Shown here: positions 46,002-54,002 of the stretch, piece after piece
Layout of the letters: every line of letters starts with the position of its first letter
Position numbering within the stretch: position 1 is the stretch's first letter
Assembly (NCBI RefSeq): GCF_000331305.1
Contig: NZ_KB217482.1
Coordinates: forward strand, 145,851 to 209,850
Length of the DNA: 64,000 bases
Direction of reading: 5' to 3'
Source of the DNA: Calothrix sp. PCC 7103
Lineage (GTDB): Bacteria > Cyanobacteriota > Cyanobacteriia > Cyanobacteriales > Nostocaceae
Notes under the pieces: generated by a model
Seen by the model: the letters and a program-made list of their open reading frames with translations, nothing else
What the model was told of the DNA's origin: nothing
Databases searched by the model: none
Translations under genes and position numbers: made by a program

Positions 46002-47657
46002 ATGTTATCAACTTTCTCGCTTAGTAAAGATAATAAAATAAATTTTACTGGATTTTTCAACAATAAAAATCTAGTTTGGCAAGGAGATTTTAGTTCCATA
46101 GCCTTTGATGAAGCAGGTATAAAGGCAAAAGTATTGAATTTAAACAAACCTTGTTATATTATCCGAAAAGCAGGTCAAATTGGAATGACCAACGAAGGCT
46201 ATTTAAGTGATATTGAAAACTTAAACTCTCAACATTTTGAAACCTTAACCGCTGTTCCACCTCTAGCAATTCAGCAATTAGGCGACCCAAGTTTTCTCAG
46301 TTGCTATGGTGTAAAATATGCTTATAAAACGGGAGCAATGGCAAATGGTATTGCTTCCGAAGAAATGATTATTGCACTAGGTAAGAACAAAATACTTAGT
46401 TCGTTTGGCGCCGCAGGGTTAGTTCCTTCTCGCATCGAAGCTGCAATTAATCGCATTCAGAAAGAATTGCCTCAAGGAGCTTATGCATTTAATTTAATTC
46501 ACAGCCCCAGTGAAGCAGTAATCGAAAAAAAAGCAGTAGATTTATATCTAAAATATGGGGTTATTACTGTGGAAGCTTCAGCTTTTTTAGATTTAACCCC
46601 TAATATAGTTTACTATCGAGCATCTGGTTTAAGTGTCAATTCAAACAATCAAATTGAAATTAGAAATAAAATTATCGCCAAGATTTCTCGTACAGAAGTA
46701 GCAGCGAAATTTCTCCAACCCGCACCTACCAAAATTCTTAAGTCATTAGTCGAACAGGGTTTGATTACAGAACTACAAGCAAATCTAACAGAAAAAATTC
46801 CTCTCGCTGATGATATCACCGTGGAAGCTGATTCTGGAGGTCACACAGATAATCGTTCTTTGGTTTGTTTGCTTCCATCAATTCTTACCCTTCGCGACGA
46901 AATTCAAGAAAAATATGGTTACTCGCAGCAGGTAAGAGTTGGAGCAGGTGGTGGAATTGGAACTCCACAAGCGGCATTAGCTGCTTTTATGATGGGAGCA
47001 GCATATATTGTAACTGGTTCAATTAACCAATCCTGTATTGAAGCTGGCGCCTCTGAGCATACCAAAAAGTTGCTTGCCAAAGCTGGGATGACTGACATAA
47101 TGATGGCGCCTGCAGCAGATATGTTTGAAATGGGAGTCAAGCTACAGGTACTAAAAAACGGTACTTTATTTGGAATGCGCTCGCAAAAGTTATTTGAGTT
47201 TTATAAGAAATATAACTCGATTGAAGAAATTCCTGTTGCCGAACGTACACAATTAGAAAAACAAATATTCCGCAAGAGCATAGAATCTATCTGGGATGAG
47301 ACAGTCGCATATTTCACCCAACGTGACCCAGAACAAATACATCGGGCACAGGATAATCCTAAACGTAAAATGGCGCTGATTTTTCGTTGGTATCTAGGAC
47401 TTTCTTCCCGTTGGTCAAATACTGGCGAAAAAGATAGAGAAATGGACTACCAAATTTGGTGTGGTCCTGCAATGGGTTCCTTTAATACTTGGGTTAAAGA
47501 TTCTTATTTAGCCGAACCCAGTAACCGTAAAGTAGTCGATGTTGCACATCACATTATGACTGGTGCTGCATACCTGTATCGACTGCAAAACTTGAAATTA
47601 CAAGGTTTAAATTTACCTAATACTTATTGGAACTACTTTCCAAATCCTTTTTCATAA
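46002..47657 (+). CDS. pfaD: PfaD-like trans-acting enoyl reductase
   Basis: A 551-residue FMN-dependent enzyme of the nitronate monooxygenase/enoyl reductase fold. Characteristic PfaD blocks are LGDPSFLSCYGVKYAYKTGAM near residue 90, FGAAGLVPSRIEAAI near 135, NLIHSPSEAVIEKKAV near 168, EADSGGHTDNRSLVCLLPS near 275 and GAGGGIGTPQAALAAF near 310. PfaD proteins reduce selected enoyl intermediates during iterative synthesis and thus set the pattern of saturation. It is transcribed divergently from the PfaA-like gene across a 624-bp spacer. Confidence 0.92.
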   Translation: MLSTFSLSKDNKINFTGFFNNKNLVWQGDFSSIAFDEAGIKAKVLNLNKPCYIIRKAGQIGMTNEGYLSDIENLNSQHFETLTAVPPLAIQQLGDPSFLSCYGVKYAYKTGAMANGIASEEMIIALGKNKILSSFGAAGLVPSRIEAAINRIQKELPQGAYAFNLIHSPSEAVIEKKAVDLYLKYGVITVEASAFLDLTPNIVYYRASGLSVNSNNQIEIRNKIIAKISRTEVAAKFLQPAPTKILKSLVEQGLITELQANLTEKIPLADDITVEADSGGHTDNRSLVCLLPSILTLRDEIQEKYGYSQQVRVGAGGGIGTPQAALAAFMMGAAYIVTGSINQSCIEAGASEHTKKLLAKAGMTDIMMAPAADMFEMGVKLQVLKNGTLFGMRSQKLFEFYKKYNSIEEIPVAERTQLEKQIFRKSIESIWDETVAYFTQRDPEQIHRAQDNPKRKMALIFRWYLGLSSRWSNTGEKDREMDYQIWCGPAMGSFNTWVKDSYLAEPSNRKVVDVAHHIMTGAAYLYRLQNLKLQGLNLPNTYWNYFPNPFS

Positions 47658-47701
47658 TATCTTTAGTGCCAAAAACCAATGCCAGAGCTATTACTAAAAG
47701 T

Positions 47702-47729
47702 GAGCGAGAACTTGAAATTTTTCGCTCTC
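47702..47729 (+). terminator. Possible hairpin after pfaD
   Basis: GAGCGA and TCGCTC arms separated by about 14 bases that include a T-run within the loop, about 45 bp after the pfaD stop. The stem is short, so this is a weak call. Confidence 0.35.
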
Positions 47730-47750
47730 CTAGTTAAATGTAACTTAAAG

Positions 47751-48120
47751 GATAAAGTGGCCGTTCTTAAAGCATAAAATGACCGCACGACAAAACCCAA
47801 GCTAGAAGTATGTTTGCGGGTGTTTATACTTTAATAATGCGAGAACGTACAGAACCGTCCACAACGATAAAATAAGGATTACAGCTTTGTTTGGGCGGAC
47901 ACTTTATGCTTTAAAAGCGGCCATCTTATCCTTTAAACTACAGATAAGTTTGCCGAAACCGCTAAATAGAATTATAAGTCCGCCAAAACCACAACAATTT
48001 TCATCAAAATCACTGTGCATAAAATATACTCAGGTAAATTGTAATCAAGGCGTGACAAGCATTATAGGTATTAAAAGCATAACATTGCCGGGGAGAATAA
48101 GAAGTATAAGCGTGCCAAAC
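47751..48120. repeat. Array of about eight degenerate 16-bp motifs, possible transposon end
   Basis: Copies related to (g/c)ATAARnTGnCCGnnn occur at 47751, 47773, 47943, 47973, 48078 and 48105 on the plus strand, and at about 47893-47908 and 47915-47930 inverted. The first two copies are 22 bp apart, and the two inverted copies are also 22 bp apart, so 47751-47788 and 47893-47930 form long inverted arms. Arrays of this style are known as TnsB-type transposase sites at Tn7-like/Mu-like transposon ends, or as plasmid iterons. No TnsB-like or Rep gene is visible in the window. The 820-bp region between pfaD and 48480 has no convincing gene. Confidence 0.5.
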
Positions 48121-48334
48121 GGCAATATTATGGGTATACCGACATTTTTCAAGATTTTTTTCTTATCCCGGTTTTCTGTTCCGTTGCTACTCGCACCCCA
48201 TATTTTTTGGGACAAGCCAGCATTGTGGCGCCACCTCATTGATTTTGAATTTTAGTGTGCAGTTGTAACATCTGTTGAAGGCGCCGTTCATTGCAGGAAG
48301 TTCTCGCTTTTCATAACAACCTCGCTTGCAGTGG

Positions 48335-48380
48335 GGCGCCTATCTATAATAAATACATAAGTACTTAATTATAGGCGCCT
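48335..48380. repeat. Imperfect inverted repeat capped by GGCGCC
   Basis: GGCGCCTATCTATAAT at 48335 faces ATTATAGGCGCC ending near 48379, forming a hairpin whose two ends are GGCGCC palindromes. It lies downstream of the secreted-protein gene and could serve as its terminator or be a mini-element. Confidence 0.4.
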
Positions 48381-48479
48381 GTAGCGCTTCAAAATACTAA
48401 CTGCTGGTAGGTGCCTTCAAGCGATTGCAAATAATAGTGCTTTTATTCTAAGTATTGAGCAAAGATATTAAGTAAAGCG

Positions 48480-48893
48480 TTACTCGACCGTAACACTTAA
48501 GCTGTAAGTGTGAACTGTTGGACCACTATAACAAAAAATATAGTAATCTCCAGATGATGGAACTTCGTAGGTAAAACTATTCTGATTTTCCTGCGAAGTT
48601 AGCACTCTCAATTGCTTACCTGTTTTATCAAAAACGTAAACTGCTGCACGGGCGCCTGTATTATCGACATTAACTATCAGGCTATCACCTTTTTTGAGAT
48701 TTAATGTATAAACTCTATCGCCTCCTCCTCTAATTATCACTCCCACTGTAAAAGGTGAAAATTTTATACGTGAGGATGGTGTATTACGTAGGATATCCTG
48801 AATTCTTAATGATTGAGCCTCTACGGGCAATGCAAACAACGAACTCACTACAAACGCAGTTAAGATAATTTTTAAGCGCAAAGATGAAAACAT
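48480..48893 (-). CDS. Secreted protein with a PPC-like beta domain
   Basis: 137 residues with a clear signal peptide (MFSSLRLKIILTAFVVSSLF, cleavage after VEAQ). The rest is beta-rich: YTLNLKKGDSLIVNVDN, AAVYVFDKTGKQL and VPSSGDYYIFCYSG are the strand pattern of bacterial pre-peptidase C-terminal (PPC) domains. It should be periplasmic or extracellular, perhaps binding sugars or proteins. It stands alone, and no partner is evident. Confidence 0.65.
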   Translation of the reverse strand: MFSSLRLKIILTAFVVSSLFALPVEAQSLRIQDILRNTPSSRIKFSPFTVGVIIRGGGDRVYTLNLKKGDSLIVNVDNTGARAAVYVFDKTGKQLRVLTSQENQNSFTYEVPSSGDYYIFCYSGPTVHTYSLSVTVE

Positions 48894-49150
48894 ATCGATA
48901 AAATGTATAAACTACTCTGACGCAATACTGAGTAATTTATTATATCAGCATTTATATTTTTTAATTGCAAAGCACTGAATCTATGAAGTGCGTAGTGTTC
49001 GGATACTTACATTATCTACTGGAATTTTAATAGTACAAAATTTCACAAATTGAATGAAAGCAAGCGCCTTAAAATCGTCTTCATTTGAACGCGCATCCGT
49101 AACTAGCTAATCATAATTTGTATAAATATTAGTCAATTTGTAACGGCAAT

Positions 49151-49170
49151 CTGAAGGGGTGACAAAGGCG
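49151..49170 (+). repeat. 20-bp inverted repeat, left copy
   Basis: CTGAAGGGGTGACAAAGGCG is exactly repeated in inverted orientation at 56126-56145, 7 kb away. The right copy lies 25 bp upstream of the IS4-type transposase start, which identifies the sequence as that IS's terminal repeat. The left copy marks either a second, mostly deleted copy or the other end of a composite element. Confidence 0.7.
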
Positions 49171-49171
49171 C

Positions 49172-49450
49172 CTACAACATTGATTCAATAAGCTCCATAG
49201 CCCTCTTGCCTCGTTGATAATATTTCATCTTATTGCGATTAAGTTTCATTAATTCGTTTACTAATTCAATGCATGACTCTTTGAAATTGACCCAAGTTTG
49301 ACCGTAGAGGCCAACGTAAAAACTGCTGTGTCTTCGTTCTACACGACCGCTTTCTTTAACTCTAGAGACATATTCTTGAATACCTTTACGTTTAATTTCT
49401 TGCCCTTGAATTGTAGTAGCAGTATATGCAATTGCTATTAATAAAACCAA
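49172..49450 (-). CDS. Hypothetical ORF next to the DUF3987 remnant
   Basis: A 92-codon frame overlapping the 3' end of the DUF3987 remnant. Its first part (after a doubtful Met) reads GQEIKRKGIQEYVSRVKESGRVERRH, and it ends with a basic helical stretch, LMKLNRNKMKYYQRGKRAM. It has protein-like composition and may be a fragment left by the same rearrangement that truncated the neighbour. Its stop codon abuts the 20-bp terminal repeat, which fits a decayed junction. No family recognised. Confidence 0.35.
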   Translation of the reverse strand: MVLLIAIAYTATTIQGQEIKRKGIQEYVSRVKESGRVERRHSSFYVGLYGQTWVNFKESCIELVNELMKLNRNKMKYYQRGKRAMELIESML

Positions 49451-50102
49451 AGAAACTTAAACAGCGCACGTATTTTACCTTCGCTCGTTGGTAAAATCGG
49501 CGGTAAACATCTCTTGGGGTAATACCCTCTGGTTGTTGCAGCGCGCGGTCATATATTTGTAGCAGGATTGAACTAATGTCGTCGCTGTCGGTAATTTTTT
49601 CTTGTAAGACATGGAAAGTACTGCGGTAATACTGGGCAAACTTTACCGCGCGTTCTAATGTATCAAGCTGTAAAGTATTGATATCTCGACGCTCTCTGTA
49701 ATAAAAGCACTCAATGATATGTAAATTCAATGCGATACGTAGTAATTGCGTATCTAACTTGTTCATCCATACACGAATACCAGGGTTTGAGGTAGCGTCT
49801 GCCTGCTCCCCAATTGATTCAACGAGTTTGGCAAAGTATTTCTTCGCATCCGGCGCCAGTTTAATATTGTTCGGCGCCATTGAAGCCGCGTAGTTAAACA
49901 TTTGAGGCAGGATGTCACTAAGTTCACAAAAGCCCTCTACGTAACATTTACGTCCCTTTTGGGGCATTGCGAACAAGATGCGTGCTTGCATCCCAGTCGC
50001 ATCCAGTTCATCCTTAAATACTTTCCTGAAAATACCGGATTGAATACCACCAGTGATAGCAAGAGACATCCTTTCTGCGAAGAACGAATCGGATTCATCC
50101 AC
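49392..50102 (-). pseudogene. DUF3987-type plasmid/phage primase-like protein, truncated
   Basis: A 236-codon frame starting at GTG. The recognisable DUF3987 core is SLAITGGIQSGIFRKVF, then MQARILFAMPQKGRK, NKLDTQLLRIALNLHIIECFY and TLERAVKFAQYYRS. Full proteins are usually several hundred residues longer at the N-terminus, where the helicase/primase-like P-loop lies. Here the frame is closed by a stop at about 50190. The C-terminus also diverges after GITPRDVYRRFYQRAKV. It is therefore a remnant of a replication- or transfer-associated gene, consistent with plasmid ancestry. Confidence 0.6.
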
Positions 50103-50268
50103 CCTATCAACAGAAACCGCGATTGCCTCGTCCCTAACTGAAGATGAAGAAAACGAATTAGATGGGTATGAAGAATTAGACGATTATTTAAGCTTAGTTA
50201 ACCGTATAATACGTGCGCGTGACTTATGACGACGCCATTGCTGCTATATAATTAATAAAAAAAATTCT

Positions 50269-51150
50269 ATGTCAGACAATCAAGAAAAACGGGTGCTACC
50301 ACCAATCGTAAAGCCTAAAAGGAATATAGAAATTACCCAGACTGTACAACCCACAGAAACAGATTTTGACAAACCTGCTTCAGAATTGTTGTTTAGAGCA
50401 GTAGGTCTTATTCCCGGTGTAGTGGAATTCTCAGAGGATAAAAAATCTGCCAGCGTCACGGTTAGTGGTAATAAATACCCATTGTCCTACATTGGCACAA
50501 GTAAAGGGTTAAAAACGTTTGATGCACTTAAGATATGTATAAAAAATAGTGGTAATAATAATCAGCGTTTAATAGTATACCCAAAAATACTTCACTTTCC
50601 CGAACGAAACAAACCCCATATAATAGGATTCCAGCTTGTAGGATTTGACACAGGGAATAATGAAGGAATGTTTCAGGAATTACAAGACTTTCAATTTAAA
50701 CTAAGTGGTATATGGCAATTTATCCCAGTCTGCCAAGTTCCTTGTATTTCTGTCTTCAAAAATTTTACACAAGATAGATTAGAATTCGTCAAAAAATCAG
50801 ATATTACTAAACGGGTTAATTTCATGAAAGCTAGTCATCTTCCTTTATTTTGGAAGGATGCACTTGTACTCCCATTTAGATTTAACCCCAAGGCGCCAAA
50901 GGAACAGCAGGGACGACCATACTTTGTCTCTATAATAGCTAAGTTCCTTCCTTACAAAAATGCATTTGGCTTCGAGTCACTTGCTCAAATGCCATTACTT
51001 GAGGCGCCGAAGTTCCTTAAAGCTAGCAAGAAAATGAAAGCTGAAGCTCTCTCACTGCGTAAAGGAGAAGTGGCGCCGCAGAAAGAAGCAACTACAGATG
51101 GTAGTAAGTTTACTATGCCTGTTAAACGCAATAAGGCGGATTGTAATTGA
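50269..51150 (+). CDS. Hypothetical protein, 293 aa
   Basis: The protein has a short disordered basic N-terminus (MSDNQEKRVLPPIVKPKRN), a folded central part with alternating strands (GVVEFSEDKKSASVTVSGN, LIVYPKILHFPERNKPHIIGF, IWQFIPVCQVPCISVFKNF), then a lysine-rich tail (LKASKKMKAEALSLRKGEV). The middle could be a tandem OB-like or SSB-like fold, judging from strand pattern only. I recall similar proteins on Nostoc plasmids but know no function. It carries three GGCGCC sites near its 3' end, matching the local background. Confidence 0.55.
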   Translation: MSDNQEKRVLPPIVKPKRNIEITQTVQPTETDFDKPASELLFRAVGLIPGVVEFSEDKKSASVTVSGNKYPLSYIGTSKGLKTFDALKICIKNSGNNNQRLIVYPKILHFPERNKPHIIGFQLVGFDTGNNEGMFQELQDFQFKLSGIWQFIPVCQVPCISVFKNFTQDRLEFVKKSDITKRVNFMKASHLPLFWKDALVLPFRFNPKAPKEQQGRPYFVSIIAKFLPYKNAFGFESLAQMPLLEAPKFLKASKKMKAEALSLRKGEVAPQKEATTDGSKFTMPVKRNKADCN

Positions 51151-51959
51151 AGGTGGTGTTGGGGAGGCGCCTGTTTTGTGGCATAAAGATAAGGTTCAGG
51201 CAACAAGTGAGGTATAGTTAATGCGTGTCTAATAGGGCACAGCCATTAATAAACTAGTAACAACTTCATTATTATTTAAGTAGCTTTAATGACAACTAAT
51301 TTACTTATAAAGTTGGAGAACTGTTATTTGTACAACTGTGCGGGGTTGTTAAACAGCTTACGAGAGCATAAAACACATATAGGAGAAGTGATGGTATCAA
51401 TTATCACTCATAGGGACGGCAATGTAGTTGTTCATAGTCGCAATAGTAATCCACTTTGGTCATTCAATAGGAATAGCAATAAATGTAAATTATATAACAT
51501 AACAATAAATTAAGATACTATTAAGCATCTTTCTACTTAGAAGGCTTAGTATGATATGATTCACTAAAGAAAAATAAGGTAACACCAACATTGTTGCATT
51601 ATCTTGGCGCAAAGTTTGTGGTGTAGCAATAGCAGCCCAACACAAAGAGCGTAGTAAAGGGTCGAAAACCCCTATGGGGTGTTCAAGGTTATCTACCGTC
51701 GTTGGCTTTTCCCGTTAGATTTCTTCACTTCTCGGAAGAGAAAGCATTTGGAGGATATTTGACAATGTTTAAAGCCAAAGCCAAGTATTGAAGAGTAAGC
51801 TATCGGGAGGAATGCAATGCCAAATAGGGTTTAAAGTAAAAATAAGCTAGTTTTTGCCCGGATATGGAAAAATATAAGCCGTACTAACTTTCTAGTGTCG
51901 CACACTACTTACAATTCTTATCTTATTCGCTCAACTAAATAATTTAGGAAATCATAAAT
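51151..51959. other. 809-bp gap with one doubtful ORF and hairpin-rich sequence
   Basis: An ORF at 51289-51513 (74 codons, starting MTTNLLIKLENCYLYN) has weak coding character and no clear ribosome-binding site. At about 51660-51690 a AACCCC...GGGGT hairpin occurs within sequence that reads as a short protein-like fragment (VFKVIYRRWLFPLDFF), possibly a remnant. The region upstream of 51960 contains AGGAAA as the ribosome-binding site of the next gene. Nothing else was recognised. Confidence 0.35.
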
Positions 51960-53195
51960 ATGAGTTGGTTTACAGAGCGCAGAAATGCCATAAAGAATAA
52001 AGCAAGAGGAATTGTTAAGAAGGTTGAAGGTATTAAGCCAAAGTTAAAGTCGGTTCTAGGTGCAAGTTTTGATTTAGGCTTGAGTGCAGATATAGATGCA
52101 GGAATCAGAGTCATTCTTGATGATTCTTTCTTGAAAGTCATTGACAGAGCAGTTTTTGCACTAGATAACACTATAGATAAAACAAGCCAAGAACTTCAGA
52201 ATTTGGTTCAACAGGTATTTGATAACCTATTTGAATTAGAAAAGAAGCTTGATAAGCTAATGGAGCGCTTTTTTCAAGACCTTTCTAATCTAATCAAGGA
52301 TATTAAGAAAAATTTTGTTGACCCGATAGTTGATGCAATTTTTGAGCTAGAGAAGAAGATTTTCGAGAACATCAATCAGGTACTCGATAAAATCTTTAAC
52401 TTCTTCACTGGAACAATCAAAGAATTTAAGGATGATTTGTTTAAAATTTTCAATCCTATATTTAATCCGCTTGACCCTTGTCGTCAACAACTAGGATTAG
52501 CATTAACGCCAACAGGAAGATTGACACACATTGATCTTTTTAATCTTTTTGAATGCGCTCAACTAAAACGGTTGGATGATGGCGGTACAACTGTTAAAGA
52601 AATTCAAGAAATTTACTCACTTCTTCAATTAGAGTCATTTAAAATGACTTGTCTGGGTAGAGGCGCACCAGCTTTTCAAGAACTTTTTATGAAGAAGTGG
52701 TTGAAATATGGTCAACTTTTTAAAATGTGGCAGGAGTTTAATGACACTATGACACCTCAACAAGCATACGACGAAGCAATTAGAAGGCTCGATCAAGCGA
52801 GGGCTGAGTATCAAGCTAAAGTTGCTGATATTGAAAATGCTCAAAACACAGCTAATGATGCAGTTAGCAAAGCAAACAGTGCTCAAGTAGCAGCTGATAC
52901 TGCTCAACAAGCAGCTAGTTCAGCAGTTGCAAACTCGGTAAAAAATATTAAGTTTTTTACTGTTACAGCAACAAATGATACAACAAACGCGACATCAGAT
53001 GTCGTAGTCGTTTTTCCAGAAAAAGTAGATGCTGTGGCTCTAGAGTCCATAATGAATGATGGGCACGATATGCACATTGGTCGAATTGATAGAATCAACG
53101 ATACAACATTCAAAGTTGCATTTCTTAGTGCCAGAGGTCAAGGTGTTAGGTGGATACCATCTTTACGCTTTACAGGGATACAAGTGCAACGGTAA
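51960..53195 (+). CDS. Amphipathic-helical/coiled-coil protein with beta C-terminal domain, unknown
   Basis: A 411-residue protein with AGGAAA ribosome-binding site. Residues about 50-165 are long amphipathic helices with repeating ELEKK/FFxDL patterns (LFELEKKLDKLMERFFQDL, IFELEKKIFENINQVL), suggesting membrane-surface or oligomeric coiled coils. A compact domain with two cysteines follows near 175-235. A second alanine-rich coiled coil (NTANDAVSKANSAQVAADTA) runs at about 275-325. The last 85 residues form a beta domain (IKFFTVTATNDTTNATSDVVVVF). This shape recalls fibre or tail-tip proteins, or secreted structural proteins. No family recognised, and no signal peptide seen. Confidence 0.55.
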   Translation: MSWFTERRNAIKNKARGIVKKVEGIKPKLKSVLGASFDLGLSADIDAGIRVILDDSFLKVIDRAVFALDNTIDKTSQELQNLVQQVFDNLFELEKKLDKLMERFFQDLSNLIKDIKKNFVDPIVDAIFELEKKIFENINQVLDKIFNFFTGTIKEFKDDLFKIFNPIFNPLDPCRQQLGLALTPTGRLTHIDLFNLFECAQLKRLDDGGTTVKEIQEIYSLLQLESFKMTCLGRGAPAFQELFMKKWLKYGQLFKMWQEFNDTMTPQQAYDEAIRRLDQARAEYQAKVADIENAQNTANDAVSKANSAQVAADTAQQAASSAVANSVKNIKFFTVTATNDTTNATSDVVVVFPEKVDAVALESIMNDGHDMHIGRIDRINDTTFKVAFLSARGQGVRWIPSLRFTGIQVQR

Positions 53196-53220
53196 TAATC
53201 TCATATAAATCATAGAAGTT

Positions 53221-53241
53221 TATACGGCTCAATGCCGTATA
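53221..53241 (+). terminator. Hairpin after the coiled-coil gene
   Basis: TATACGGC and GCCGTATA form a perfect 8-bp stem with a five-base loop, 26 bp after the stop codon. There is no following T-tract, so termination is plausible rather than certain. Confidence 0.45.
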
Positions 53242-53472
53242 GAAGCCATAATAGATAATGTGTGAGAATTGAAATAAGGGCTGACAATTTATGATTAATC
53301 AATTATTTATAATTTAAAAGTTATATGCGCGTCAATTGAGCGTGATAAGAATTGAAATAGTCTAAGTTTGTATGCTGCAAAAATGATGCTTTAATTCGAC
53401 TCTGAACCAAGGCGTAGATATTTAATCATAATTTAAATAAAACATTTAAAGTAACGCAGGTCAGTTTCGTTA

Positions 53473-53737
53473 TCACTGACACCAGAACAAACGCGCGATA
53501 GTCCAGTATTTGTAGTTAACCCGTACAAACATACATAGTAATGCCCGTCGTTGCAGCACATCTCGACTTAGATTAGAACGCACACCAGTATTTTTAAACT
53601 GATTAGTAAAACCAATTCGTAAATCTGCTTTTAATTCAATAAACTCGTTCTTTTTAAGTCGTAAGCAGAAATATAAAGACTGCTCTGCAAGCCATTTAGC
53701 GAGTTTTATCGAGCAAAATTCTCGGTCTCCTAATACA
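53473..53737 (-). pseudogene. C-terminal fragment of an IS4-type transposase
   Basis: Read on the minus strand from the IS boundary, the frame gives GDREFCSIKLAKWLAEQSL, then YFCLRLKKNEFIELKADL, the DDE-domain continuation expected after the N-terminal fragment at 55583-56101. It then degenerates and stops at 53473. The two pieces were separated when the IS at 53738-55576 inserted. The pre-insertion junction itself appears out of frame, so the transposase had probably decayed first. Confidence 0.65.
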
Positions 53738-54002
53738 TTGGACTTTGGACAAAAAAAAGTTTGTTCACGTACTAACCTCGTTTAGACAATTTCAATGATG
53801 CTTATTTGTACTTTTCAGTTTATTTCATTAATTTTGCTGAACATTAATGTGAACTAAAACGAACAATAGTACTGAATTATTGAGTTATAAAAATAGCTAT
53901 CAGCATATCAATACATAGTATTATCAAAACAAACTATGTACCAAATCAACTGATGAGCTATGCAAATAATTAACAATAATCAATTAATAGCGCAATTCCG
54001 CT

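Noticed and set aside
41097..47657. Calling the locus a standard heterocyst-glycolipid (hgl) cluster
   Set aside because: The synthase domains are related, but the expected glycosyltransferase, thioester-reductase and HetI/HetN-type neighbours are absent, and a full AEP head-group pathway is present instead.
17067..47657. Calling the product EPA or DHA
   Set aside because: Domain order alone does not define chain length or double bonds. The number and pattern of DH, AT and ACP domains differ from characterised EPA/DHA systems.
47887..48255. 122-aa plus-strand ORF and an antisense 64-aa ORF after pfaD
   Set aside because: Both run across the degenerate motif array and encode repetitive basic sequence without family character.
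50053..50229. Plus-strand frame ending in an acidic tail (ELDGYEELDDYLSLVNRI)
   Set aside because: The tail looks protein-like, but only a GTG start antisense to the DUF3987 remnant is available, with no ribosome-binding site. Kept as a possible remnant only.
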